Shown piece after piece: positions 39,694-49,286 of a DNA stretch of 64,000 bases. The first letter of the stretch is position 1; each line of letters begins with the position of its first letter. The stretch comes from Maridesulfovibrio sp. (lineage in GTDB: Bacteria > Desulfobacterota > Desulfovibrionia > Desulfovibrionales > Desulfovibrionaceae). The translations under genes and the position numbers were made by a program. The stretch lies in the NCBI RefSeq assembly GCF_963666665.1, contig NZ_OY762999.1:1121501-1185500 (forward strand). The letters run 5' to 3'. The notes under the pieces are model-generated. The model searched no databases. It saw only the letters and a list, made by a program, of their open reading frames with translations, and was not told the DNA's origin.

Positions 39694-42600
39694 TTAATTT
39701 GTCATCAGTGTACGCAGGTATACCGGAAGCAGTTCCTCTATCTTCGGAAATACAATTGTGCTTTTATCCAAAGCTTCCTTTGCATTTGTATTATCGAAAA
39801 CGAGCTGCCTCGATATTTTTTCCGGATCAACTTTCTGTGGGAAAATAGGCAGTAGCGGAAGCAGTGAATTGCCCGGTTTCTCGATCCGTTTACGCCATTC
39901 GCCATAAGGAACAACATCGAGTTGCGCTCCGGCCTTATGCATGGCCGCTATAAGGGTGGATGCCTGTACAGGGTTGAAGCCGTCAATGTTGAAAAAGCGT
40001 TTATCGGAATTGCTCAGGGCAATATGGGTTATTGCCTCGCCTACAACATCGACAGGCAGGAAGTTTTCAGTACGGTCAAGGTCAGGAAAGCAGCCAGCCT
40101 GCATTGAACCTTTGACAATGCGGTAAAGGAAATCTTCCTTGTTCCAACCTCCGGTGCGGCTTGATCCGGTAACAAGCCCGGGGCGGTAAATACTTACCGG
40201 TACACCATGTTCTGCGGCCTGATTGAGAACTTTTTCAGCAATCCATTTGCTTTGCGGGTATCCGCCGAAAACTTGCATATCCTGATCTATGGGTTCTTCT
40301 TCATATATCCTGAGTGAGGTCTCGGCTCTGATAGGGCTGAATACGGAAACGGTTGAGATGTGATGAATGTGCTTCAGCCGTCCGGTGCATGCCAGTCTTA
40401 CTGCTTCTCTTACACCCCGGACATTGGGACCGAGTAGGGTTTCGTATGAATAGATATAGTGAACCAGTGCTCCGGAATGGAAGATGGAGTCGGCTTCATC
40501 TGCCAGATGTTCGAATTCATCGGGACTAAGTCCGTAGCGTTCTTCAGACAGGTCGCCGGGAATTACCTCGATTTTATGTAGGTCCTTTTGAAAATCAAGG
40601 CTGTAGTCAGATGCAGTCTTGAGTATCCTTTCAAGGCCGTGTTCTTTGTCTTTTGCCCTTACAAGGCAGAATATTGTTTCTACCTGACTCTTCAGAAGTG
40701 CAGCAAGAATATGGCTTCCCACGAAACCGGTAGCTCCGGTAATGAACGGTTTCTTGATTTCCACAGGTTTTACTGCGCTGAGTTTTACAAGGTTCGCAGG
40801 GACCAGCGAGCCGATGCTGTTTGCTGATGGATGTTTTGCAAGCACGGATGTGTGCAGGATATCGACGACTTTTTCAGGCTCTTTTGCGGCTTTCTGTTTT
40901 TCCCGAGAATCCGTGCTGTGCTCCTCCTGAGTGCGGAAATGGTTGGCAAGGCCGCGTATTGTCGGAGATTCAAAGAATCTGGGCAGGGCAAATTCCGTGT
41001 CAAAGGCTTTACGTAATTCAAGGGTTATGCGTGCAGCAAGGACTGAGTCTCCTCCAGCTGAAAAGAAATCCATTTCCGGGTGGGTCTTCTCCCGTTGCAA
41101 CAGGGAGTTCCAGATCTCGGCGACCTTCATTTCAGTTTCATTCAGCCGGGGTTCTCCGTCCATTGGTGAGCTTGTCTCTTTCGTCGGTTCAGGCAGAGCC
41201 TTGCGGTCAATCTTTCCACTGGGAGTAACCGGGAACTCTTCAAGCTGCATGAAATGGGACGGAACCATATAGCGGGGCAGCATCTTGGATGCGTAGTCTC
41301 TGAGTTCCTCCTCTCTAGCTGTTCCAATGTAATAGCAGACCAGTTTGGTTGTGGCCCCGGTTCGTAGCGCCACAACAGATAGGTTGCTGATTTTCGCATG
41401 GTTGCCCATAATGTATTCAACTTCAGCAGGTTCAACCCGGTGGCCGTTGACCTTGATCTGAAAATCCCGTCGTCCGGCAATCGTTAGAATCCCTTCAGCG
41501 GTGACGGTTCCCAAATCTCCGGTACGGTAGAGCCGTTGACCCGTGTCCGGGTGATGGATGAATGCCTTGTCGGTTCTGGTTTTGTCTTTGTAGTAGCCCA
41601 TAGCCAGGCCTTTACCTCCGATATACAGATCTCCCAGTACATGCGCGGGGCAGGGGTGCAGGGATTCGTCAAGTACATACCACTGCTGGTTATCCATGGG
41701 ATAGCCGTAGGGGATGGGACCGTCTGAAGGCCTGTGATCTGTAATAGGCAGGGATATTGACCAGATCGACGCTTCTGTCGCTCCGCCAAGGCTGTGGATG
41801 GCGGAATTGGTCGCAATCTTTTTCATCCGGGCAGGAGTATCCGGTGAAATTTTGTCCCCGCTGAGCATCACAGTGCGCAGAAGCGGAAGATATTTATTGC
41901 TGGATTCGGCATATTCAATGGCCAACTGAAGCAGGGCCGGGGCTGAGTTCCAGGCCGTGCACTGGTAGAGCGATAGGCATTCAAGCCAGTGTGCGGGGTC
42001 TCTCTGGCCTTTGTCGTCCGGAAGAACCAGAGCTGCTCCGGCGGCAAAGGCTCCGAAAATGTCATACACGGACAAGTCGAAGGTCAGTCGTGAGACTCCG
42101 AAGATTCTGTCATTACGGTTGATTGAATATCTTCTGTTGATGTCCAGAACCGTGTTGACTGCGGCTTCATGGCTTATTGCCACCCCTTTGGGTTTCCCGG
42201 TGGAACCAGAGGTATAGATTACATAGGCCAGTTCATCCGGTTGCGCCGGGGTTCGGTCCAGCAGTTTTTCTTCGTCATGATCCGGTTGCAGGGCGGATAC
42301 AATCTCTTCTGTAAGCACAATTTTCAGTCCGGCTTCTTTGATTAATGTTTCGCGCCGTAATTCCGGAAGTTCATGATCAATGGGTACAAATGCCGCTCCA
42401 GAAGCGCATATACCGACAACAGTGGCTATCTGCATTGCTCCTTTAGGAATGCTGATCCCCACAGGAGTTCCGGCGGTGATGTCTTTTTTCTCTAGCCATT
42501 GAGCTACAGCTTCGGCCTGACGGGTCAGTTTGGCATAGGTCCACAGCCCTTCTGAGGTAATCACTGCGGGTCCGTTCGGATTTGTTCGGAGGGCGTCTTG

Positions 42601-45600
42601 AAAGAGTGAAAACAGTGTCTTAGGCGGTAATTCCGCTTCTGTTTTGTTCATCTTCTCAATGAGATTAGCTGTCCACCGGGGCAGGACATCAAAAGAGTTC
42701 TGCTGCCATGCGGAGTCGCTTTCAGCCAGAGATTCAAGAATCTGTACATAGGCCGCAAGCATGTCGTCGATCATGGATTCATGGAATAGTTCATCAACGG
42801 CATCCCAATGTATGACCAGTTCTCCTTGTTCTTCGTGGACCTGATTATCGAGCCATACTTGAGGAGTCTGGCTGATATTGAAACCGCGTTCTCCCATTGC
42901 TTCAAGCAGGCGTGGGCCTGAACTGCCGGAAATGTTGCTGGTAAACACCACCGGATAACTTTCACCGAAAGACATGCGTCCGCTTCTGGTCAGCCTGCGG
43001 ATCACTTGAACTCCGGTCAGGGATGAATATTCCATATCCTGCCAGAAGCGATTTTGTATTGCTGCCACGCGTTCTTGAAACGGTTTGCTCGGGGCATGGT
43101 TTATTTCAAGCAGGCTGAGGCTGGTAAAGTCCCCAACGATATCATTAACCTGAGCGTGATAAGGTTGCCTGTTGAACAAGGTGATGTTTAGGCAGAAGTT
43201 ATTGGAGCAGTTCCAGCGGGCCAGAACGTCCGCATATACGGCCATGAGCAGAAGAGAAGCGGTAAAGCCTTTTGTCTGTGCCTTCTTTTTAAGTGTGTTC
43301 CACTTATCCTTGGATATGATAGCTAGATGTTGCTTGAATTTTGGACTGGTGATTGTCTCCGGTGCGACAGCCAGCGGCAGGTCGGGGCCATGGGGTAATT
43401 CAGGCAAGCGTTCATCCCAGTAGGTTGATGCCGCTTCGAGTGCCTGCCGACCTTCCACGGAATTTTGCCATTGCTTATGGTCAGCCATATATTGTTCAAA
43501 GGTATAATCCAGATTGTTGAACAAGCCCTGACTGCATGCTTTTTCTGGGGATTTATTTTCAGCAGCTTCATAGATATCGCGAAGTTCGCGCATGATGATT
43601 TGCAGGCTACGGGCATCCGCTAGGAGCAGGTCAATGCTTACGCATATACGGGTAATATCTTCAGATAATCGAACTGTCTGCACGGTATACAAGGGCCACT
43701 TAGATGTGTCGTGAACCTTGTGCGATAGCTCGTTACGAACCTCATTCATTTTTTGTTGTCCCGTCTCTTCGGATAGTTCTCGCAGGTCGTGATGTTTTAT
43801 TTCAAATGTGGGAACAGAGGCAGAAGTACGTTGCATTCCGTCTGCGGTAATGGTCATGCGGAGCATGGGATGGCGTTTAATCAATTCATCCCAGCTTGCG
43901 GAGTAACGCTGGCGGTCCAGATTTTCAAAATCGTATTCAGCGTAACTATGGCAGGAGACATCTCCCAAAGGCAGACTGCTGCTTCTTCCTGCCCAGTATG
44001 CGTACTGGGTGTCGGTCAGTTCGAAATCCCTTGTTCTTCCTTCTGTTTTGTTTTTCGGAGCAGGGTTGGTAGTTTCCGCGATACCTGTCTTTGTACGCAC
44101 CAGTTCGCATATGTTTTTAATTGTCGGGTTGGCAAAGACTTCAGCCGGGCTGAGTTTCACGCCCAATTTCTTACGAAGCTTCTGGGACAGTTGCAGGAAG
44201 AGCAGGGAATCCAGACCGGACATGAGCAGGTTTTCTTCTATGGTCGGTGAACTGTTCGACTTAAGAAGATCGGACACAGATTTAATGAGAAATGCTTCAA
44301 GATTGTCACTTATGCATTCTTCATGAGTCTGGATTGAATCTGTTTGCTTTGAGTCCTTTTGGGCGGCAATCTGTTCGCTAAGTGAAAACCACGGTTCATT
44401 ACCTGCTACGCTCATTTTGTCATAAAATAATGGCCAGTTGTTGGCTGTAGCATGAAGCACCGGTGCTGATTGGGGAATTGATTCCAGCACCGTGATCGCG
44501 CTGTCGGCATTTAAGGCATGTATGCCGATAGATTCGCGCTGTTCATGGCCATGCTCATCGTCTTTGAGCATACCGCAGTCATTGAAAGGCCCCCAGCAAA
44601 TGCAGGTGGATGGCAGTCCTTGGGCTTGGCGCATTTCACTAAGAGCTTCAAGGTATCCGTTTGCTGCGCTGTAAGCCCCGGCGTTTGCAATCCCGTGCAG
44701 GGTGGCAATTGATGAAAACATCACGAAAATGTCCGGTTCCATGGAGGTGGTCATTTCATGGAGCAGGCTTGCACCTTTGATTTTCGCTGAGGTCCGGCGT
44801 CGGAATTCCTCCGGGGTGAGGTTTGCCACCGGGCTGTGATTGCTTTCCCCGGCCAGATGGTACACTGCGCCAATCTCAGGTACAGCTTTGCCGCAGTTCT
44901 TAAACAGTCCATTTACATCATCACGCTTTGCTATATCCGCAGCGTAAAAATGGATTTGGATGTTTTGCTTTCGCAAGCCCTCCCATTCTTTCTGTACGGG
45001 AGATTTTGGTTCATTTCTGGAGGTTAACAGGAAATTGCGGCAGCCGTTCTGTATAAGCCGTTTGATGAGGGCGCGGCCAAGTCCGCCAGTAGCTCCGCTG
45101 ATTAATGCGGTCTTGCCTTGGGGAACGGCGAGCATATTGCTACGGAATCTGGAAATTGACTTTTCCGCATCAAGACTTTTTAGAACCGGAGTCAGCAGTT
45201 GCCCGCGACGATAGACATACTGACCGCAAGGGGTAGACTGGTCCAGTACATTCAGAACAGCCTCTTGGAGGGCGTTCCAGTTATTCAGGTTTATGCTGGT
45301 CACTGTGGTCTGCGGATTCTCAGTAGCAAATACCCGGGCAAGTTCCCAGATTGCTCTTTGCTCCGGTTTTGTGCTTTCACCTGCAACCGAAATTGCCCCC
45401 GATACCGCAAGAATGAGGGAACGTACACTGCTGAAATTTGACAGATAGGAGAAGAAGCGCACGTGCTCATCCAGATCAGTGTTTTGGGCAACGTAGATAA
45501 TATCCAATTGCTGATCGCGTGAATGGCCCTTTGATGTGAAGAGTTCCTCCTCCAGATTTTCCAGAGTTTCTGTAGTCATGTTTTCAGCTTTAATCGATCT

Positions 45601-48600
45601 GACCGGGTGTGATCCGATTGAATCAAGCGAAAAGGAATTAGATAATCCTGAATGGATAAGCGCAAATGACCGTTTATAGTTGAATATTTCATCGGGTGCT
45701 GTTTCCGCTTCAAACGGCTGCCAGTCTAAGAAAGTCAGTTTTGGTGTGTGGCTGGCGGCATGGTCGCTGAACTTGGCATCATCAGGAATTCTGACTAGCT
45801 CCATTCCGGAAATGGTTAGGACTCTTTGTTCTTCTGGAGTACTCAGGACTATATCACAAAGCACGGATTCAGGATTGTTTTCATGTAACTGTACGGAGCA
45901 CTTCAGCCTTTCATCGTGAGAATTATGGAAAGAAACTGATCTGGCATTTATTGGTGCCAGAATGCAGGGCGGGCTGAATAATTCCGGGAATGCTCCTAAA
46001 AGCTGGATGCCGGGATCAATCAAAGAAGGATGCACATCCAGACCGCCTCCGCCAGCCAGTAATTCTTTTTCCAGAATGATATCGGCGTGAACTGCATTTT
46101 CAGTTACACGGATATTTTCAAACCGCCACAATGGTGCTCCTTCAGCATTTTTACCCATGGATTGCAAAGAGGGCGGAAACATATCAGGCGAGAATGAGGT
46201 TTCCCCTGCGGCGATGTTAGTCGCTGTTTTATATGTCGGGATGTCTGCACTAATCTCGGCTGTTGTGCACTCAAGCCATTGCCTCTTATTTTCCTGAAGA
46301 ATCTTAATCTCTCCATTCTCATTAGGGAGAATGTGTACGGAAACCGGGGTTTCACTGGAAAGCAGCACCGGAGCTTTGAATTTGATGTTCTCGAGGCTTA
46401 TCGCGCTTTTGTCTCCTTTGAAATTCTTCCAGACATCAGACATGAGAGTTGCCAGCACTCCCAGCGGAGCCATATGTTTTCCATTGATGATGTGATTTTG
46501 CAGGGCCGGAACACGTTGAACGTCGATGGTTGCCTTGAATGTAGGAAGGGGATGGTTTTCACGGCGTAATTGTAGAGGGTGGTTTGATATTTCAGGAGTG
46601 TTTATTTCCTGAGAAGACATTGCCTCAATTTGGTGCTGATTGTTTTTTATGCTTCTCGGAGCCCAGTATACATCTTTTTTGAAAGCGTATGTGGGCAGAG
46701 AAATCATCTGCGCTTCCTTAGAAACTAGGGGAGTCCAGTTGATTGTGGAACCGAGCTTATAAAGCTCTGCTGTTGTCGCAGCTGTGCTGATTTTTGGATC
46801 CACTCCTTTGCGCATGCTGCTAATAATTTGTGTGTCCTGTGCCAGAAAGCGTTTTGCCATTCCTTCAAGAACGGCATGGGGACCGACTTCGAGAATGATG
46901 TCGCATCCGGTTTCCAGAAGAGCTTTAGCTGCTGCGGTAAATTGTACAGGCTGGCGCAGGTGGTCGGCCCAATATTCGGAATCGGTTATAAATTTAGGCT
47001 CTTGTTGTCCTGTAACGCAGGAAATATAATTTATGACCGGAGTATTAAGATCAACCGTCCTTACTTCCCGTTCAAATTCGGAAACAATCGGATCCAGCTG
47101 GTGGGAATGAAATGCATGGGACACATCCAAAGAGCGGAATATTATATCTTGTCCTTCTGCAATGCTTTCGAATTTCTTAAGGGATTCAAGCGGTCCGGCG
47201 AGCACAGTATGTTCCGGGCCGTTTATTGCTGCTATGTCCAGATTACTGAAGGAATTTTCATTGGTAAGTTTTTGCAGATTTTCCTTGTCAGTAAAGAAGG
47301 CTGTCATGCCCCCACCTGCGGGCAGAGAGGAGCACAGAGCACCCCTAAGGCAGATAAGGCGTGCTGAGGTTTGAAGCGGCATGACATTTGCCGCGCAGGC
47401 GGCTGCATATTCTCCGATACTGTGGCCCATTACAGCATGGGGAGTTATTCCGAGAGAGAACCAGTGTTTGTACAGTCCGTATTCAATGGCGAATATGGCG
47501 GGCTGGGCATACTTAGTGTCTTCAAGATATTTAGTATTGTCATTAAAAAGGACATTGAAAAGGGGGGTGTCCAGATGATCCTGCATGGCCTCCGCAACTT
47601 TATCCACAGCTTTACTAAAGACCTTCGAGCTTTGGTAAAGTCCTTTACCCATGCCGGCATATTGGCTGCCCTGACCGGTGAACATGAAACCGATTCTTGG
47701 TTTTTTGCTTGTGGCGACATTTATGACCGGGGATTTCAGTTTTTCTGCCAGATCATGGCAATTTTCTCCGAATACGGCGGTTCGGCAATCAAAGTGTCTG
47801 CGTCCTTTGCAGAGAGTGCGCATGACGGACGCCGGTGAAATGGTGGGATTCTTTTTCAGATTCTGCGCTAGAGAAGAGCATAATTCGGACAGGCTTTCTT
47901 CGTTTTTGGCGGAGACAGGTAAAATGAATTGCTCTTCCTCTGTTGTCATTTTAGGAGCGGATTCCACTGGCGGACTTTCAAGAATTATATGCACATTGGA
48001 ACCGCCCACACCGAAAGAACTGACCCCGGCAAATCTTTTGCCATCATCAGTGTTCCACGGGCGCAGTTCAGCTATGGGCAGGAAGGGCGTAGTCTCGAAG
48101 GGAATACGCGGGTTGGGTTTATTGAAATGCAGTGAAGGAGGCATTTCCGCATGCTTAAGGGCCAGTGCGGTCTTGATTAAGCTGCATACTCCTGCTGCTG
48201 TATCAAGGTGCCCCACGTTGGTTTTGACCGAAGCGATGGCGCAATATCCGCAATCCTGAGTGTATTTGCGGTAGGCATTGGTCAGGGCTTGTATCTCAAT
48301 GGGGTCGCCGAGGGCTGTCCCGGTTCCGTGCGCTTCAAGATAGCTGATATCGCGTGCTGAAATATCGGCAAGTGAAAGGGCATCCTGAATAACTTCAGAC
48401 TGTCCCGACACGCTGGGCGCGGTGAATCCGGCTTTGTCGGAGCCGTCATTGTTCATGGCGGAACCGCGTATTACCGCGTAAATGTAGTCCTTATCGCGCA
48501 GGGCATCTTCCAGCGGTTTTAAGAGTACCACACCGACTCCGTTTCCAGCGCAAATACCCTGCGCATTTTCATCAAATGCCCTGCATTTGGCATCCGGGGA

Positions 48601-49278
48601 GCAGATCATGCCTTCTTCGTATATATAGCCGATATGCTGGGGAACTGTGATGGATGCGCCGCCAGCGAGGGCTGTGTCGCACTCTCCGGTGAGCAGGCTT
48701 TGTATGGCCATATGAACTGCGGCAAGGGAACTTGAGCAGGCCGACTGGACAGTGACACTCGGTCCGGTAAGGCCTAATTTGAACGAAGTCCTGGTTGCAA
48801 TGTAGTCTTTATCGTTACCGATGAGTGCCCCGAATGCGGCACTGGTTCCGGTAGTGTTAGGATCAACCATGGTATCAAGGTAGGAGCTCATTTTGGTTGC
48901 GGCAAAGACCCCGGTTCGTGTGTTTTTGATCCCGGCGAGGGCTCCGTCCTCAAGAGCTGCCCATGCGCATTGCAGAAAAATTCTCTGCTGGGGGTCCATG
49001 CGCAGGGCTTCGGCTGCGGAGTAACCGAAAAAATCTGCGTCAAAACTTTCAATATTTTCGATCGGATATCCACGCTTAACATAATCAGGGTCGGAAAGAG
49101 TTTCCTGCAGGACTCCGTTGGCGATTAGTTCGTCATCAGTGTATTCGGCCAGTACATCCACACCGTTTCTGAGGTTGTCCCAGAAGGTGTCTTTGTCTTT
49201 TGCTCCGGGGAAACGGCATCCAATACCAATAATGGCTATAAAGTCAGCTGTGTTGTATTCGCTCATCGTTTTATCCAT
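39694..49278 (-). CDS. Hybrid PKS-NRPS 2: KS-AT-DH-KR-ACP-Cy-A(Cys)-PCP-R
   Basis: A 3194-aa megasynthase. Domains: KS (about 12-435, active Cys181 in VQSACSSSL); malonyl-type AT (530-815, GHSIGEYAAA, HAFHS); DH (905-1165, HxxxGxxxxP at His929 and Asp1088 in DPGIQ, so active); KR (1388-1570, GATGGLG and YSAAN); ACP (1655-1730, Ser in GLDSL); heterocyclisation domain Cy (1750-2190, DLLLADARS); A (about 2200-2705); PCP (about 2725-2795, GGDSV); thioester reductase R (2843-3194, GATGFVG, YPQSK). The A-domain pocket reads D-L-Y-N-M-S-L-I-W, the cysteine code. It adds a reduced, dehydrated malonate unit and a third thiazoline, then releases the chain by reduction. It starts 8 bp after megasynthase 1. 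No ER, MT, E or TE domain was found. Confidence 0.93.
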   Translation of the reverse strand: MDKTMSEYNTADFIAIIGIGCRFPGAKDKDTFWDNLRNGVDVLAEYTDDELIANGVLQETLSDPDYVKRGYPIENIESFDADFFGYSAAEALRMDPQQRIFLQCAWAALEDGALAGIKNTRTGVFAATKMSSYLDTMVDPNTTGTSAAFGALIGNDKDYIATRTSFKLGLTGPSVTVQSACSSSLAAVHMAIQSLLTGECDTALAGGASITVPQHIGYIYEEGMICSPDAKCRAFDENAQGICAGNGVGVVLLKPLEDALRDKDYIYAVIRGSAMNNDGSDKAGFTAPSVSGQSEVIQDALSLADISARDISYLEAHGTGTALGDPIEIQALTNAYRKYTQDCGYCAIASVKTNVGHLDTAAGVCSLIKTALALKHAEMPPSLHFNKPNPRIPFETTPFLPIAELRPWNTDDGKRFAGVSSFGVGGSNVHIILESPPVESAPKMTTEEEQFILPVSAKNEESLSELCSSLAQNLKKNPTISPASVMRTLCKGRRHFDCRTAVFGENCHDLAEKLKSPVINVATSKKPRIGFMFTGQGSQYAGMGKGLYQSSKVFSKAVDKVAEAMQDHLDTPLFNVLFNDNTKYLEDTKYAQPAIFAIEYGLYKHWFSLGITPHAVMGHSIGEYAAACAANVMPLQTSARLICLRGALCSSLPAGGGMTAFFTDKENLQKLTNENSFSNLDIAAINGPEHTVLAGPLESLKKFESIAEGQDIIFRSLDVSHAFHSHQLDPIVSEFEREVRTVDLNTPVINYISCVTGQQEPKFITDSEYWADHLRQPVQFTAAAKALLETGCDIILEVGPHAVLEGMAKRFLAQDTQIISSMRKGVDPKISTAATTAELYKLGSTINWTPLVSKEAQMISLPTYAFKKDVYWAPRSIKNNQHQIEAMSSQEINTPEISNHPLQLRRENHPLPTFKATIDVQRVPALQNHIINGKHMAPLGVLATLMSDVWKNFKGDKSAISLENIKFKAPVLLSSETPVSVHILPNENGEIKILQENKRQWLECTTAEISADIPTYKTATNIAAGETSFSPDMFPPSLQSMGKNAEGAPLWRFENIRVTENAVHADIILEKELLAGGGGLDVHPSLIDPGIQLLGAFPELFSPPCILAPINARSVSFHNSHDERLKCSVQLHENNPESVLCDIVLSTPEEQRVLTISGMELVRIPDDAKFSDHAASHTPKLTFLDWQPFEAETAPDEIFNYKRSFALIHSGLSNSFSLDSIGSHPVRSIKAENMTTETLENLEEELFTSKGHSRDQQLDIIYVAQNTDLDEHVRFFSYLSNFSSVRSLILAVSGAISVAGESTKPEQRAIWELARVFATENPQTTVTSINLNNWNALQEAVLNVLDQSTPCGQYVYRRGQLLTPVLKSLDAEKSISRFRSNMLAVPQGKTALISGATGGLGRALIKRLIQNGCRNFLLTSRNEPKSPVQKEWEGLRKQNIQIHFYAADIAKRDDVNGLFKNCGKAVPEIGAVYHLAGESNHSPVANLTPEEFRRRTSAKIKGASLLHEMTTSMEPDIFVMFSSIATLHGIANAGAYSAANGYLEALSEMRQAQGLPSTCICWGPFNDCGMLKDDEHGHEQRESIGIHALNADSAITVLESIPQSAPVLHATANNWPLFYDKMSVAGNEPWFSLSEQIAAQKDSKQTDSIQTHEECISDNLEAFLIKSVSDLLKSNSSPTIEENLLMSGLDSLLFLQLSQKLRKKLGVKLSPAEVFANPTIKNICELVRTKTGIAETTNPAPKNKTEGRTRDFELTDTQYAYWAGRSSSLPLGDVSCHSYAEYDFENLDRQRYSASWDELIKRHPMLRMTITADGMQRTSASVPTFEIKHHDLRELSEETGQQKMNEVRNELSHKVHDTSKWPLYTVQTVRLSEDITRICVSIDLLLADARSLQIIMRELRDIYEAAENKSPEKACSQGLFNNLDYTFEQYMADHKQWQNSVEGRQALEAASTYWDERLPELPHGPDLPLAVAPETITSPKFKQHLAIISKDKWNTLKKKAQTKGFTASLLLMAVYADVLARWNCSNNFCLNITLFNRQPYHAQVNDIVGDFTSLSLLEINHAPSKPFQERVAAIQNRFWQDMEYSSLTGVQVIRRLTRSGRMSFGESYPVVFTSNISGSSGPRLLEAMGERGFNISQTPQVWLDNQVHEEQGELVIHWDAVDELFHESMIDDMLAAYVQILESLAESDSAWQQNSFDVLPRWTANLIEKMNKTEAELPPKTLFSLFQDALRTNPNGPAVITSEGLWTYAKLTRQAEAVAQWLEKKDITAGTPVGISIPKGAMQIATVVGICASGAAFVPIDHELPELRRETLIKEAGLKIVLTEEIVSALQPDHDEEKLLDRTPAQPDELAYVIYTSGSTGKPKGVAISHEAAVNTVLDINRRYSINRNDRIFGVSRLTFDLSVYDIFGAFAAGAALVLPDDKGQRDPAHWLECLSLYQCTAWNSAPALLQLAIEYAESSNKYLPLLRTVMLSGDKISPDTPARMKKIATNSAIHSLGGATEASIWSISLPITDHRPSDGPIPYGYPMDNQQWYVLDESLHPCPAHVLGDLYIGGKGLAMGYYKDKTRTDKAFIHHPDTGQRLYRTGDLGTVTAEGILTIAGRRDFQIKVNGHRVEPAEVEYIMGNHAKISNLSVVALRTGATTKLVCYYIGTAREEELRDYASKMLPRYMVPSHFMQLEEFPVTPSGKIDRKALPEPTKETSSPMDGEPRLNETEMKVAEIWNSLLQREKTHPEMDFFSAGGDSVLAARITLELRKAFDTEFALPRFFESPTIRGLANHFRTQEEHSTDSREKQKAAKEPEKVVDILHTSVLAKHPSANSIGSLVPANLVKLSAVKPVEIKKPFITGATGFVGSHILAALLKSQVETIFCLVRAKDKEHGLERILKTASDYSLDFQKDLHKIEVIPGDLSEERYGLSPDEFEHLADEADSIFHSGALVHYIYSYETLLGPNVRGVREAVRLACTGRLKHIHHISTVSVFSPIRAETSLRIYEEEPIDQDMQVFGGYPQSKWIAEKVLNQAAEHGVPVSIYRPGLVTGSSRTGGWNKEDFLYRIVKGSMQAGCFPDLDRTENFLPVDVVGEAITHIALSNSDKRFFNIDGFNPVQASTLIAAMHKAGAQLDVVPYGEWRKRIEKPGNSLLPLLPIFPQKVDPEKISRQLVFDNTNAKEALDKSTIVFPKIEELLPVYLRTLMTN

Positions 49279-49286
49279 TCTTATTG

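Noticed and set aside
39694..40750. A terminal thioesterase domain in megasynthase 2
   Set aside because: The C-terminal region is a Rossmann-type reductase (GATGFVG, YPQSK) with no GxSxG hydrolase motif.
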